From CAYMFD01 sp964389475 (GTDB taxonomy: Bacteria; Bacteroidota; Bacteroidia; Chitinophagales; Saprospiraceae): 6,227 bases of DNA. Each line of letters starts with the position of its first letter. Within the stretch, counting starts at the first letter, position 1. Positions 1 to 6,143 of this stretch are shown piece after piece. The DNA lies in contig CAYMFD010000153.1 of NCBI GenBank assembly GCA_964389475.1, positions 1-6,227 on the forward strand, written 5' to 3'. Both the position numbers and the translations under genes were made by a program. The notes under the pieces were generated by a model. That model did no database searches. It was given only the letters and a program-made list of their open reading frames with translations, and had not been told where the DNA came from.

Positions 1-47
1 GTGGCGAGCGGGTGTATTATGGGACGCAGGTAGTGGTGGTACGGTAG
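1..47 (+). CDS. Possible 3' end of a T9SS-type secreted protein (partial, cut by the window edge)
   Basis: Reading from base 3, the frame gives 14 codons (GERVYYGTQVVVVR) and then TAG at 45-47. The rest of the gene lies outside the window. The tail, a Gly and aromatic-rich turn followed by a run of valines and a final arginine, resembles the end of T9SS type A sorting domains. It also resembles the end of the intact T9SS protein in this window, which finishes GRPYASKPVVVLR. The other two plus frames are also open at the edge for short distances (stops at about 33 and 89), so the frame choice rests on this resemblance alone. If correct, the product would be exported by the Sec system and then moved across the outer membrane by the type IX system. 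Confidence 0.4.
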   Translation, partial: GERVYYGTQVVVVR

Positions 48-82
48 TCAAAAGCGCAAAGTCAAAAGCTAAAAGTTCAAAG
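47..82. repeat. Degenerate A-rich short repeat patch, left copy
   Basis: The octamer GTCAAAAG occurs exactly at 47-54 and 61-68. It is followed by looser relatives (CTAAAAG, TTCAAAG) with irregular spacing. An 11-base string AAAGTCAAAAG at 58-68 recurs at 239-249 in the right patch. The stretch CAAAAGCTAAAAG at 63-75 recurs with one mismatch at 215-227. The patch starts at the stop codon of the putative left-edge gene. It is not CRISPR-like, because there are no regular unique spacers. Its role is unknown; it may be a dispersed intergenic repeat family of this genome or low-complexity drift. Confidence 0.55.
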
Positions 83-350
83 ATTTGAGCAAGCACCACG
101 AGGTACAAGTAGTATATGGTCTTCGACCACTTAAGTGTCGATAAAAAAGCAAGATAGAACACCGATTAGGCGGATCAAGAAGGATTTTCACAGATGGTGA
201 GAGGGGGAAAGTCTCAAAAGCTGAAAGCCGAAAGTAAGAAAGTCAAAAGGCTAGAGCGAGCAAAACAAGGAATAAGCAGCTCTTCGTATTCTTTGGTAAT
301 AGATCCGCACACTTTCGTACCTTAATGATCAAATCAACAACACATTAACG
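48..350. other. Intergenic stretch without a credible gene
   Basis: This 303-base stretch has no long open frame on either strand that looks like a real protein. It holds two patches of GTCAAAAG-like repeats (47-82 and 211-250). Between them lies a 10-base perfect palindrome CACTTAAGTG at 128-137 with near-symmetric flanks (CGAC and GTCG). No tRNA cloverleaf or riboswitch signature was recognised. A weak promoter-like string TATTCTTTG at 287-295 has one base too many between TA and TTTG to fit the Bacteroidota -7 element. It could still serve the membrane-protein gene that starts at 351. Confidence 0.6.
211..250. repeat. Degenerate A-rich short repeat patch, right copy
   Basis: A run of 6-9 base units all ending in AAAG or AAAAG (CTCAAAAG, CTGAAAG, CCGAAAG, TAAGAAAG, GTCAAAAG) fills this stretch. 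It shares an exact 11-base string with the left patch (239-249 versus 58-68) and a 13-base near match (215-227 versus 63-75). Shared longer strings suggest that the two patches have a common origin rather than both being chance A-richness. No function can be assigned from the sequence. Confidence 0.55.
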
Positions 351-806
351 ATGAATGACGACTTTAGTAATAGCAGAGGCCTAGTAATTGACGAGCATAT
401 CCGTGGGTTCTTGTCAGAAGTGGCTAAATGGGCTAAGCTACTCAGTATTGTAGGCTTCGTAGGTCTCGCCTTTGTAGCTATTATCGGTGTGTTTTTTGGG
501 TCCATCTTTGCTGGTTTACCAGGGGCTGCATCACAGGAGGTATATGCTGTCAGTGGCGCATACTCTTTCATCTATGTTATCTCCGGCGCTATTTATGCGA
601 TACCGCTATACTACCTATACAGCTTTGCATCTTGCACGAAGTTGGCTTTACAAAATGATGATCAGGTCTATCTCCGTCAGGCCTTTGAGCGGTTAAAGAG
701 CCATTATAAGTTCTTAGGTATTATGACCTTGCTAGTTCTTGGCTTTTACTTATTGATTTTTCTCGGGGCTCTTGCCTTTGGAGGCTTTGCTTTGCTCAAT
801 CAGTAG
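351..806 (+). CDS. Small three-helix membrane protein, DUF5362-like
   Basis: A 151-residue protein of unknown function. Three hydrophobic segments are visible at about residues 29-54, 67-93 and 121-147. A polar N-terminus (1-28) carries the pattern EVAKWAKLLSIVGFVG. A charged loop (about 96-120, NDDQVYLRQAFERLKSHYKF) precedes the last helix. The layout, with a WAK motif before helix 1 and an 'AFxxLKSxxKFxGI' stretch before helix 3, resembles the Bacteroidota family DUF5362. That match is from memory and unverified. There is no signal peptide or lipobox, and the protein is probably in the inner membrane. The ATG at 351 follows an A-rich leader without a Shine-Dalgarno site, as is usual in Bacteroidota. 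The 3' end overlaps the convergent dacB gene by 7 bases. No pathway can be inferred; it does not share a transcript with its neighbours in the window. Confidence 0.85.
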   Translation: MNDDFSNSRGLVIDEHIRGFLSEVAKWAKLLSIVGFVGLAFVAIIGVFFGSIFAGLPGAASQEVYAVSGAYSFIYVISGAIYAIPLYYLYSFASCTKLALQNDDQVYLRQAFERLKSHYKFLGIMTLLVLGFYLLIFLGALAFGGFALLNQ

Positions 807-2170
807 TCATAGATAGCTTGCATTACTTGCTCCGCAATAGGCTTGACAGGCTTAGTTTTTTGGTCAAAACCATTGATCATAACAGCGAAGGCGATCCAGT
901 CACTTCCATCTTGCATATAGCCAGCATAGCATAGCACACCTGACATACTGCCAGATTTAGCATAGATGTTACCTCGGTAGGGAGCATCGGTCAGGAGGTT
1001 TCGCATAGTGCCTGACTTGCCAGCGACGGGTAGGGTACGGAGTATAGTAGTAGTCGGTTTTTCTTTACTTAAGAATGTCGTTAGTTGCTGAGCCGATATC
1101 CTATTCATAGGGCTAAGGCCACAGGCATCGACCATCTTATGACCTTTACTCAACTTGAGCTCAGGCCTCGACAGGTGGTTATAGAGGGCTTCCGTGTATA
1201 GGTTATTGCTCTTTTTGTGAATTGTCGCTATGATGTCTGCCAGTCTAGGACTCTCTATGGTGGTGAGAGTGGTCGTCTGTCGATCGTAAGATCTTACTAC
1301 CTCATGTCCTTGACTCTTGACGCCTTGATCATCTATTGTCTCGTTTAATCTACGAGCGAAGTAGGCAGGCGGGTCGGGGATGCTGCCCTTTATGGTATAG
1401 GCGGTAGTGCCAGGTGGCAACGTACCGACTACTGTTACGTTGTAGTCGCCTGGGCTGCCTAGTATGTACGCTTGGTCGCCACTCCCACGGGCACCTATCG
1501 TTACGGCCGAATTAACCTCTATACCCAGGTCACTTGGTTCTATGCTCTTGATGTGGCAGTCATGGCCGACTTGTGTGTGGCGTGACATACTGATGCGGTA
1601 GGTATTCTCCTGTATATTGATGGGGTAGGCTGGTGAGCCGTAGTAGTTGCCTAGGTCCTCGTAGAGCCAGTAGCGGTGTGGATGATAGTCTGCTGCTGGC
1701 GGGCTCACGATGATGATGTTGCCATCTATGCATGATACTTTCTGGCTGATCTTGTCACCTAGCAGCTCCAGTAGTTGGTCGAGGTCGGGAGAGCCTTTGA
1801 GGCGGTCACTACCTAAGGTAGGGTCGTAGTTGCCAGTGATGATGAGGTCACCTGTCACCGTGCCATCCGTAGTTATGTCGCCTGAGTAAGCTATCCTCGT
1901 CTCTATCTGGTAGTCCGCACCCAGATGTCGTAGCGCAGTGATGCCCGTCAGAATTTTCTGGGTGCTAGCTGGTATCATCAATCGGTCTGCATCGTGAGAT
2001 ACGATGACCTTACCTGATGAGAGGTTGACTGCATGGATGCCTACCGTCGCACCAGCTAGAGCGGGCTGATCGATGATGGATGATAGGTCTTGTGCCACAC
2101 CTGCCCCATGGCAGAGAGTCAGGCATAGTGCCAGGGTCCATCCTGTGATTGACTGCATTAATTGGCGCAT
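800..2170 (-). CDS. dacB: D-alanyl-D-alanine carboxypeptidase/endopeptidase, PBP4 type (peptidase S13)
   Basis: A 456-residue low-molecular-weight penicillin-binding protein, close to the usual size of PBP4 (E. coli DacB is 477). Enzymes of this family remove the terminal D-Ala from peptidoglycan stem peptides and cut D-Ala-mDAP cross-links in the periplasm. A signal peptide spans about residues 1-26 (hydrophobic core TGWTLALCLTLC, likely cleavage near GVA|QD). The catalytic motifs appear in order: SxxK as S69-TQ-K72, SxN as S321-N-N323, and the KTG box as K405-S-G407 within NIYAKSGSMSGV. The family landmarks LITGNYDPTLG (about 109-120), GLSPMNRISA (about 351-360) and LPVAGKSGTMRN (380-391) are also present. 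Residues between SxxK and SxN form the insert typical of S13 enzymes. The gene is the last of the rimK operon, starting 6 bases after the AstE-like stop. A second ATG at codon 5 is a possible alternative start. Serine replaces threonine in the KTG box, which is tolerated in serine penicilloyl enzymes. Confidence 0.95.
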   Translation of the reverse strand: MRQLMQSITGWTLALCLTLCHGAGVAQDLSSIIDQPALAGATVGIHAVNLSSGKVIVSHDADRLMIPASTQKILTGITALRHLGADYQIETRIAYSGDITTDGTVTGDLIITGNYDPTLGSDRLKGSPDLDQLLELLGDKISQKVSCIDGNIIIVSPPAADYHPHRYWLYEDLGNYYGSPAYPINIQENTYRISMSRHTQVGHDCHIKSIEPSDLGIEVNSAVTIGARGSGDQAYILGSPGDYNVTVVGTLPPGTTAYTIKGSIPDPPAYFARRLNETIDDQGVKSQGHEVVRSYDRQTTTLTTIESPRLADIIATIHKKSNNLYTEALYNHLSRPELKLSKGHKMVDACGLSPMNRISAQQLTTFLSKEKPTTTILRTLPVAGKSGTMRNLLTDAPYRGNIYAKSGSMSGVLCYAGYMQDGSDWIAFAVMINGFDQKTKPVKPIAEQVMQAIYDY

Positions 2171-2176
2171 AATCTT

Positions 2177-3163
2177 CTAGTCGGTGGTGCCTATATGAAA
2201 TAAGGCGTCACCCTGATTAACGACTGATGCATTATTATGGCCGATCACATATCCATCTCTCTTGCTGATGACAGTGACCGACTTACTACCGAATGGATCG
2301 TTGATAGTGCCTAGGGGCTCGCCCTTACGTACGTAGGTACCGCTACCCTTGCTCCAGATAAATATCCCGCTAAAGGCCGCCCTCACCCATGCCGTCTTAG
2401 TGATTGTAACACTCTTGCGCTGCTGCACATTAGGCATAGGGTCAAACATATCAAGACCGATCAAGACCTTACGGACACCGTCTAGTCCTGACTCTATGGA
2501 GTAGCCATCAAGTCGTATAGATTCGCCAGCTTCGTAGACGACTACAGGGATACCTAGGTCACGACAGGTCTTACGAAAAGTCTTTGCCATCGATGCCTTT
2601 TCTATCGTATAAGGAGCATTAAATAGCGAGGCGATTTCTTTACTTTTGGTATCACCCTTGGTATACCGCGTTTGCGGATAGTTGTACCGACTAGCGCCAC
2701 CTGTATGAAAGTCTAGCGCTACATCGACAAAGGGTAGGATCTTTTTGGCTAAAGTACTAGCCACTCGTGCTGCTAGCGACCCTCGGCTACTACCTGGGAA
2801 AGACCGATTGACATCCTTGCCATCAGGCACCTCCCTAGAGAAATTGATAAAGCCAAATATATTGAGCACAGGTATAGCGATGATGGATCCACGTTGTAGA
2901 TAGCGACTAATGTCCTGATCTATAAATCGGCGTACGATCTCGATACCATTGATCTCATCGCCGTGTATACCACCGATGAGCAGTACGGTAGGCCCAGGAT
3001 TTTTACTGCGGTACACCAGAGCCTCGATATCGATACGAGTATTAGACGGAAGTCGACCTACGTTGATCTCTACTAGTTTTTGTTCTCCTGGGAATATGTC
3101 ATGGCCATCGATGACGATGGGGTCGCCATAAGGACGACCAATAGTTTCTGATACAGGACTCAA
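2177..3163 (-). CDS. Succinylglutamate desuccinylase/aspartoacylase (AstE/AspA) family zinc hydrolase
   Basis: A 328-residue M14-like zinc-dependent hydrolase. Metal ligands are H67 and E70 in GGIHGDE, and H153 in DFHTGG. The substrate-binding stretch DVNRSFPG lies at 117-124. The likely catalytic glutamate is E211 in VVYEAGES. Residues about 255-327 form a second beta-rich domain (SGIFIWSKGSGTYVRKGEPLG, then a DGYVIGHN turn) like the barrel-sandwich C-terminal domain of this family. There is no signal peptide, so it is cytoplasmic. The best start is TTG at 3163-3161: no ATG exists in frame near the N-terminus, and TTG overlaps the rimK stop as TTGA, indicating translational coupling. The usual substrates of the family are N-acylated amino acids. 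It is not a true arginine-catabolism AstE by context, since no ast genes are present. Pairing with rimK suggests a glutamylated or acylated substrate linked to RimK, perhaps as a hydrolytic counterpart; this is inference. Confidence 0.9.
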   Translation of the reverse strand: MSPVSETIGRPYGDPIVIDGHDIFPGEQKLVEINVGRLPSNTRIDIEALVYRSKNPGPTVLLIGGIHGDEINGIEIVRRFIDQDISRYLQRGSIIAIPVLNIFGFINFSREVPDGKDVNRSFPGSSRGSLAARVASTLAKKILPFVDVALDFHTGGASRYNYPQTRYTKGDTKSKEIASLFNAPYTIEKASMAKTFRKTCRDLGIPVVVYEAGESIRLDGYSIESGLDGVRKVLIGLDMFDPMPNVQQRKSVTITKTAWVRAAFSGIFIWSKGSGTYVRKGEPLGTINDPFGSKSVTVISKRDGYVIGHNNASVVNQGDALFHIGTTD

Positions 3164-4041
3164 TCTTTCTGTTTGTTTTTCTCTATTAATGATATCACTT
3201 TGCCAGCTATGTCTACACCCGTTGTCGTTTCGATACCTTCTAGTCCAGGTGATGCATTGACCTCGAGTATCATAGGACCCTGGACAGACTGTAGCATATC
3301 TACGCCAGCCACTTTAAGTCCTAACACCTTTACGGCCTTGAGGGCTATCTCTCGCTCTTGCTGGGTGATATCTATGATCTGCGAGCTACCGCCACGGTGT
3401 AGGTTACTGCGAAAGTCCCCTTCTCTGGCTTGCCGTTTCATACAGCCTACGATCTCATCATCTACGACGAGTACCCGTATGTCTGCTCCCTTACTTTCGG
3501 CGATATAGCGTTGTAGCATCATTTTTTGCTTGGCACGGCTCATGGCCTCTAGCACAGAGTCCACCATATTCTCTGACTCGCCTAGCATGACGCCTACGCC
3601 ATGGGTACCGTTGATCATCTTCATAATAACTGGCAGCTTACCTACCTCTTTGATATAGTCATGGTCACTTTGGAATGTATTGCTGACGACCGACGTTGGC
3701 ACCTTGATATTATGGCTCGCCAGTATCTGCAAGCAGCTCATCTTGTCACGGGCACTGTGCAGGGCAGTAGGCTCCATCGTCGTATAGGCTCCCATGAGCA
3801 TAAACTGGCGTATGACCGAGGCGCCATAGGTGGTCGCTGCATTACCTATACGAGGTATGATGGCATCGACATGTTGTATACGTTCGCCATGGTAGAGGAC
3901 CTTGGGGACGAATGTGTCGATCACCAGTTCGCAGTGCATATGGTCTAGGATCCGTACATAATGCCCACGCCTCCTAGCCGCTGTAAATAGGCTATGGGTA
4001 CTGTATAGGGCGGCGCTACGAGAGAGGATGACGATATTCAT
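3160..4041 (-). CDS. rimK: RimK: ATP-grasp alpha-L-glutamate ligase (ribosomal protein S6 modification type)
   Basis: A 293-residue ATP-grasp ligase, nearly the same length as E. coli RimK (300) and alignable along its whole length from memory. RimK uses ATP to add L-glutamate residues to the C-terminus of ribosomal protein S6 and can make poly-alpha-glutamate. The N-terminal RimK domain (1-90) has MNIVILSRSAALYS and the IIPRIG stretch (61-66). The ATP-binding glycine-rich loop is NGTHGVGVMLGE (144-155). The signature EGDFRSNLHRGG lies at 207-218. The Mg-binding residues are D248 (AGVDML), E260 and N262 (EVNASPGLEGIE). Start ATG at 4041 has no Shine-Dalgarno site. It is the first gene of a three-gene operon, with its TGA overlapping the TTG of the AstE-like gene. 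A decayed copy of its 5' end lies at about 5887-6056. Assignment to the RimK family is firm; S6 as the true substrate here is presumed. Confidence 0.96.
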   Translation of the reverse strand: MNIVILSRSAALYSTHSLFTAARRRGHYVRILDHMHCELVIDTFVPKVLYHGERIQHVDAIIPRIGNAATTYGASVIRQFMLMGAYTTMEPTALHSARDKMSCLQILASHNIKVPTSVVSNTFQSDHDYIKEVGKLPVIMKMINGTHGVGVMLGESENMVDSVLEAMSRAKQKMMLQRYIAESKGADIRVLVVDDEIVGCMKRQAREGDFRSNLHRGGSSQIIDITQQEREIALKAVKVLGLKVAGVDMLQSVQGPMILEVNASPGLEGIETTTGVDIAGKVISLIEKNKQKD

Positions 4042-4073
4042 GGTGCGGTAAAGCTAGGGATTGTTTGCATTAT

Positions 4074-4089
4074 TTACTCGATCGAGTTA
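4074..4089. promoter_or_regulatory. Palindrome in the rimK/T9SS divergent intergenic region
   Basis: ACTCGATCGAGT at 4076-4087 is a perfect 12-base palindrome. After one mismatched pair (4075/4088) the outermost pair 4074/4089 also matches. It sits 35-46 bases upstream of the rimK start in a 128-base divergent intergenic region. On the minus strand a TATTTTGG string (4097-4090) directly precedes it, differing at one position from the Bacteroidota -7 element TAnnTTTG. If that is the rimK promoter, the palindrome would cover its transcription start, a position typical for an operator. No regulator gene is nearby and the role is unproven. Confidence 0.3.
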
Positions 4090-4157
4090 CCAAAATAGGT
4101 CAAGTCACCAATGCGACTACTCCGTACTTAAGCTTAGGCAATGCGTGTGCTTACCCT

Positions 4158-4165
4158 TACTTTTG
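4158..4165 (+). promoter_or_regulatory. Exact Bacteroidota -7 element TACTTTTG just before the T9SS gene
   Basis: TACTTTTG fits the TAnnTTTG consensus of the Bacteroidota primary sigma factor at every fixed position. TTAG at 4134-4137, 20 bases upstream, matches the -33 TTTG element at three of four positions with normal spacing. The ATG at 4170 is only 4 bases downstream. Transcription would therefore start at or very near the start codon, giving a leaderless mRNA. An 8-mer with six fixed positions can occur by chance, so support is moderate. Confidence 0.4.
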
Positions 4166-4169
4166 AATC

Positions 4170-5801
4170 ATGAGGTGGAACAATACGACGGTAAGGTATC
4201 TGGTTTTATCAACCATTACAGTCATACTGTGTATGGATGCCAATGCGCAGGTCTGTGCATCTGGAAAGGCCTCGGAGATTATTAAGGTGGGAGAGGTGTC
4301 CGCAGCATTACAGGTAGGCGGCCATTTTTGGAATGTTCAACGTTTTGAGAGAGAGGGACTACTTTTAGATTCTGCCGCATCCTCTGATCTAAGCTGGTGG
4401 GGTAATCTATGGTTAGGGTGTAAGTATGAAGATGGACGGTATGGTGTAGCGGCAAAAAACTTTCTTGCAGACTTAGAAGATTACTATCCTGGGCCGTTAA
4501 AGCAGGGTGGCTTAGTCTATGATGCTGTTGATTGCCAAGACTACGATAAGATATGGACGGTTACTAGAGACGCTGTGGAGCTACACAAGCTAGACTACGC
4601 TGATGGCCGTATCGACAATCAAACCAGTGAGATATTTGCATGGCCAGGACGTGATAACCCGTACAGTTTAACTTTCAATGGCTTTGAGTTACCAGCAGGC
4701 GCTGACCTTGCCCCCTTTATAGACCTTAATGCCAATCGCTTATACGAGCCGAACCTTGGAGAATATCCGGATATATTAGGCAGTACTAACTACTGGTGGG
4801 TGGCCAACGATGGTCTAGGGCCGCATAATCAGAGTCAGGGCGACCCGTTGTGGGCAGAGATACATATGATGGCCTATGACAGTGATGAGGCAGACCAGCA
4901 GGGTATCTTGTTTTACGACGTTGAGGTAATCAACCGCAATAGCGTTTCCTTGCCAGGGTTCTATGCTGGATTTTGGTATTACCCGACGATTGGTTGTACT
5001 GCGGACGACCTTCATGGATATGATAGGGAGGGATCATTTGCGTATTCGTATCAGCGGCCCCCTACAGGCGATGAGGTCTGTTTCGCTGGTCAGGGATTAC
5101 CCACACACCTGCTCGCAGTGGCACTACTTGATGACTCGCGTGATAGGGGGGTTACCTCCTTTATGTATTATGACAGGGTCAACACGGTAATAGGAGACCC
5201 TGCTAGCTCTCAACAATTTTATAATCTATTGGAGGGACGCCATGCACGGGGCATGCCATTGACTAGTGGTGGTAGTGGTTATAATCCAGGGAGCACCGAT
5301 ACCGTTTATTACGCTTTTCCTGACCCTCCTTCTGATCCTGCAGGGTGGAGCATGTGCACGGCAGCGTTACCAGATGATGATCGGCGATTGGTCATGAGCT
5401 CTGGTGGCTACGACCTTGAGCCTGGGGAGAAGACGGCCTTTACTTATGCCGTAATAGTAGAGCCCAATGCTGATTACTGTCCAGATATCACATCTATACG
5501 TGATAGAGTTGCCGACATCCGCAATAGCAATGTTACTAGCAGCCAAGAGGTAGTAGGTGATGATGATGTAATTGTCTATCCCAATCCTGCCTCTGACCAC
5601 CTCGTCCTACAGTCAGCGATATATGGTAGAGGAGTCAGCTATGAGCTAGTAAGTGCTACAGGCAGTATAGTTAAGGATGGTGTCATCGACCATGGGCATA
5701 CACAGGTGTCTACTGATGACCTGCCTCAGGGCTTATATATTATCCGCATAGCCAATAAGGGTAGGCCTTATGCTAGTAAACCGGTTGTTGTGTTGCGGTA
5801 G
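4170..5801 (+). CDS. Secreted protein of unknown function with T9SS type A C-terminal sorting domain
   Basis: A 543-residue exported protein. A Sec signal peptide spans residues 1-26 (core YLVLSTITVILCM, cleavage after ANA, giving mature QVCASG), which supports the ATG at 4170. The C-terminal sorting domain covers about 467-543: it begins VIVYPNPASDHL, contains DLPQGLYIIRI (517-527) and ends KPVVVLR. Such domains direct cargo through the type IX system to the surface or medium and are normally cleaved. The middle region is not an enzyme I recognise. It contains an acidic, calcium-loop-like segment PFIDLNANRLYEPNLGEYP (182-200, with D185, N187, N189 and E193), then WWVANDGLGPHN, the stretch ILFYDVEVINRNS (246-258) and a late LEPGEKTAFTYAVIVE (416-431). 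These strings recall large uncharacterised T9SS proteins of Bacteroidota. Seven cysteines occur in the predicted mature chain. It is monocistronic here and divergent from rimK, with rimK-like sequence on both flanks. Confidence 0.9.
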   Translation: MRWNNTTVRYLVLSTITVILCMDANAQVCASGKASEIIKVGEVSAALQVGGHFWNVQRFEREGLLLDSAASSDLSWWGNLWLGCKYEDGRYGVAAKNFLADLEDYYPGPLKQGGLVYDAVDCQDYDKIWTVTRDAVELHKLDYADGRIDNQTSEIFAWPGRDNPYSLTFNGFELPAGADLAPFIDLNANRLYEPNLGEYPDILGSTNYWWVANDGLGPHNQSQGDPLWAEIHMMAYDSDEADQQGILFYDVEVINRNSVSLPGFYAGFWYYPTIGCTADDLHGYDREGSFAYSYQRPPTGDEVCFAGQGLPTHLLAVALLDDSRDRGVTSFMYYDRVNTVIGDPASSQQFYNLLEGRHARGMPLTSGGSGYNPGSTDTVYYAFPDPPSDPAGWSMCTAALPDDDRRLVMSSGGYDLEPGEKTAFTYAVIVEPNADYCPDITSIRDRVADIRNSNVTSSQEVVGDDDVIVYPNPASDHLVLQSAIYGRGVSYELVSATGSIVKDGVIDHGHTQVSTDDLPQGLYIIRIANKGRPYASKPVVVLR

Positions 5802-5886
5802 ACGCCTTAAGTTATTGCTAAAGGAAGTGGTAGGTCATATGAGGAGAGAGCAGGAGATCATTATGCGATGTGATGTAGGCTGCTAA

Positions 5887-6056
5887 TCCATGAAGGGATA
5901 GTATTTTAAAAGGTCATGGAGTGAAGGAGGTATTGATACGAGCTCGCAAAGCATGAGGTCTAACACTCGTACAAAGTGTCTGCGTTTCCTAGCAGCTACG
6001 AATAGGCTATTGGTGCTGTATAGTGCTGCCCTACGAGATAGGATGACGATATTCAT
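5887..6056 (-). pseudogene. Decayed 5' fragment of a second rimK copy
   Basis: From ATG at 6056-6054 reading leftward, the first 40 codons align without gaps to rimK codons 1-40, with 31 identical residues (starting MNIVILSR, ending CELV). At base level 5941-6056 matches 3926-4041 at 90 of 116 positions, offset exactly 2,015. Near 5937 one base is missing. The original frame then runs into unrelated residues and TAG at 5885-5883, making a 57-codon ORF. In the shifted frame, rimK-like residues resume (NTSFTP, then KILSLHG against rimK IDTFVPKVLYHG), but with an in-frame TGA at 5916-5914. The whole ATP-grasp domain is absent, so no ligase activity is possible. No promoter-like element was found upstream. 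The 22% base divergence argues against an assembly duplicate. A short expressed peptide cannot be fully excluded. Confidence 0.85.
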
Positions 6057-6088
6057 AGCGTCCTAGAGCAAGGGATTATTTAGATTCT
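6057..6088 (-). repeat. Second copy of the rimK leader
   Basis: Past the pseudogene start codon, similarity to the intact rimK leader continues at the same offset. Positions 6057-6088 match 4042-4073 at 21 of 32 bases. The best part is 6064-6081, at 15 of 18, including an AGGGATT core on the plus strand. Beyond about 6090 no similarity to the rimK upstream region is visible, and the 4076-4087 palindrome is not repeated. The duplicated segment therefore covered the 5' leader plus the start of the coding region. Confidence 0.6.
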
Positions 6089-6143
6089 GGGAGTTTTAGT
6101 GCTCTAAAAAGGGACCTTGGAAAGAAGTTTGATTTTTATTTCT

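Noticed and set aside
128..137. CACTTAAGTG palindrome as an RNA hairpin or terminator
   Set aside because: It has no loop and no T-run. At most it is a DNA site, and nothing nearby supports a regulator.
47..250. A-rich repeats as a CRISPR array
   Set aside because: Units are 6-9 bases, degenerate and irregularly spaced, with no unique spacers of constant length and no cas genes.
2177..3163. True AstE of arginine catabolism
   Set aside because: No other arginine succinyltransferase pathway genes are present. The family is broad and the context is rimK, so a specific gene symbol was withheld.
3173..3948. Plus-strand open frames opposite rimK
   Set aside because: They lie wholly antisense to a gene with full-length RimK similarity and show no protein-family features, so they are shadow frames.
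5883..6056. 57-codon ORF as an intact small gene
   Set aside because: Its first 40 codons are rimK-like, but the rest arises from a one-base frameshift. RimK-like residues continue in the shifted frame, interrupted by a stop, which is the pattern of a decayed gene.
6094..6109. TTTTAG/CTAAAA hairpin (loop TGCT) as a terminator
   Set aside because: The six-pair stem is weak and AT-rich, has no following T-run, and lies about 290 bases past the nearest plus-strand stop codon.
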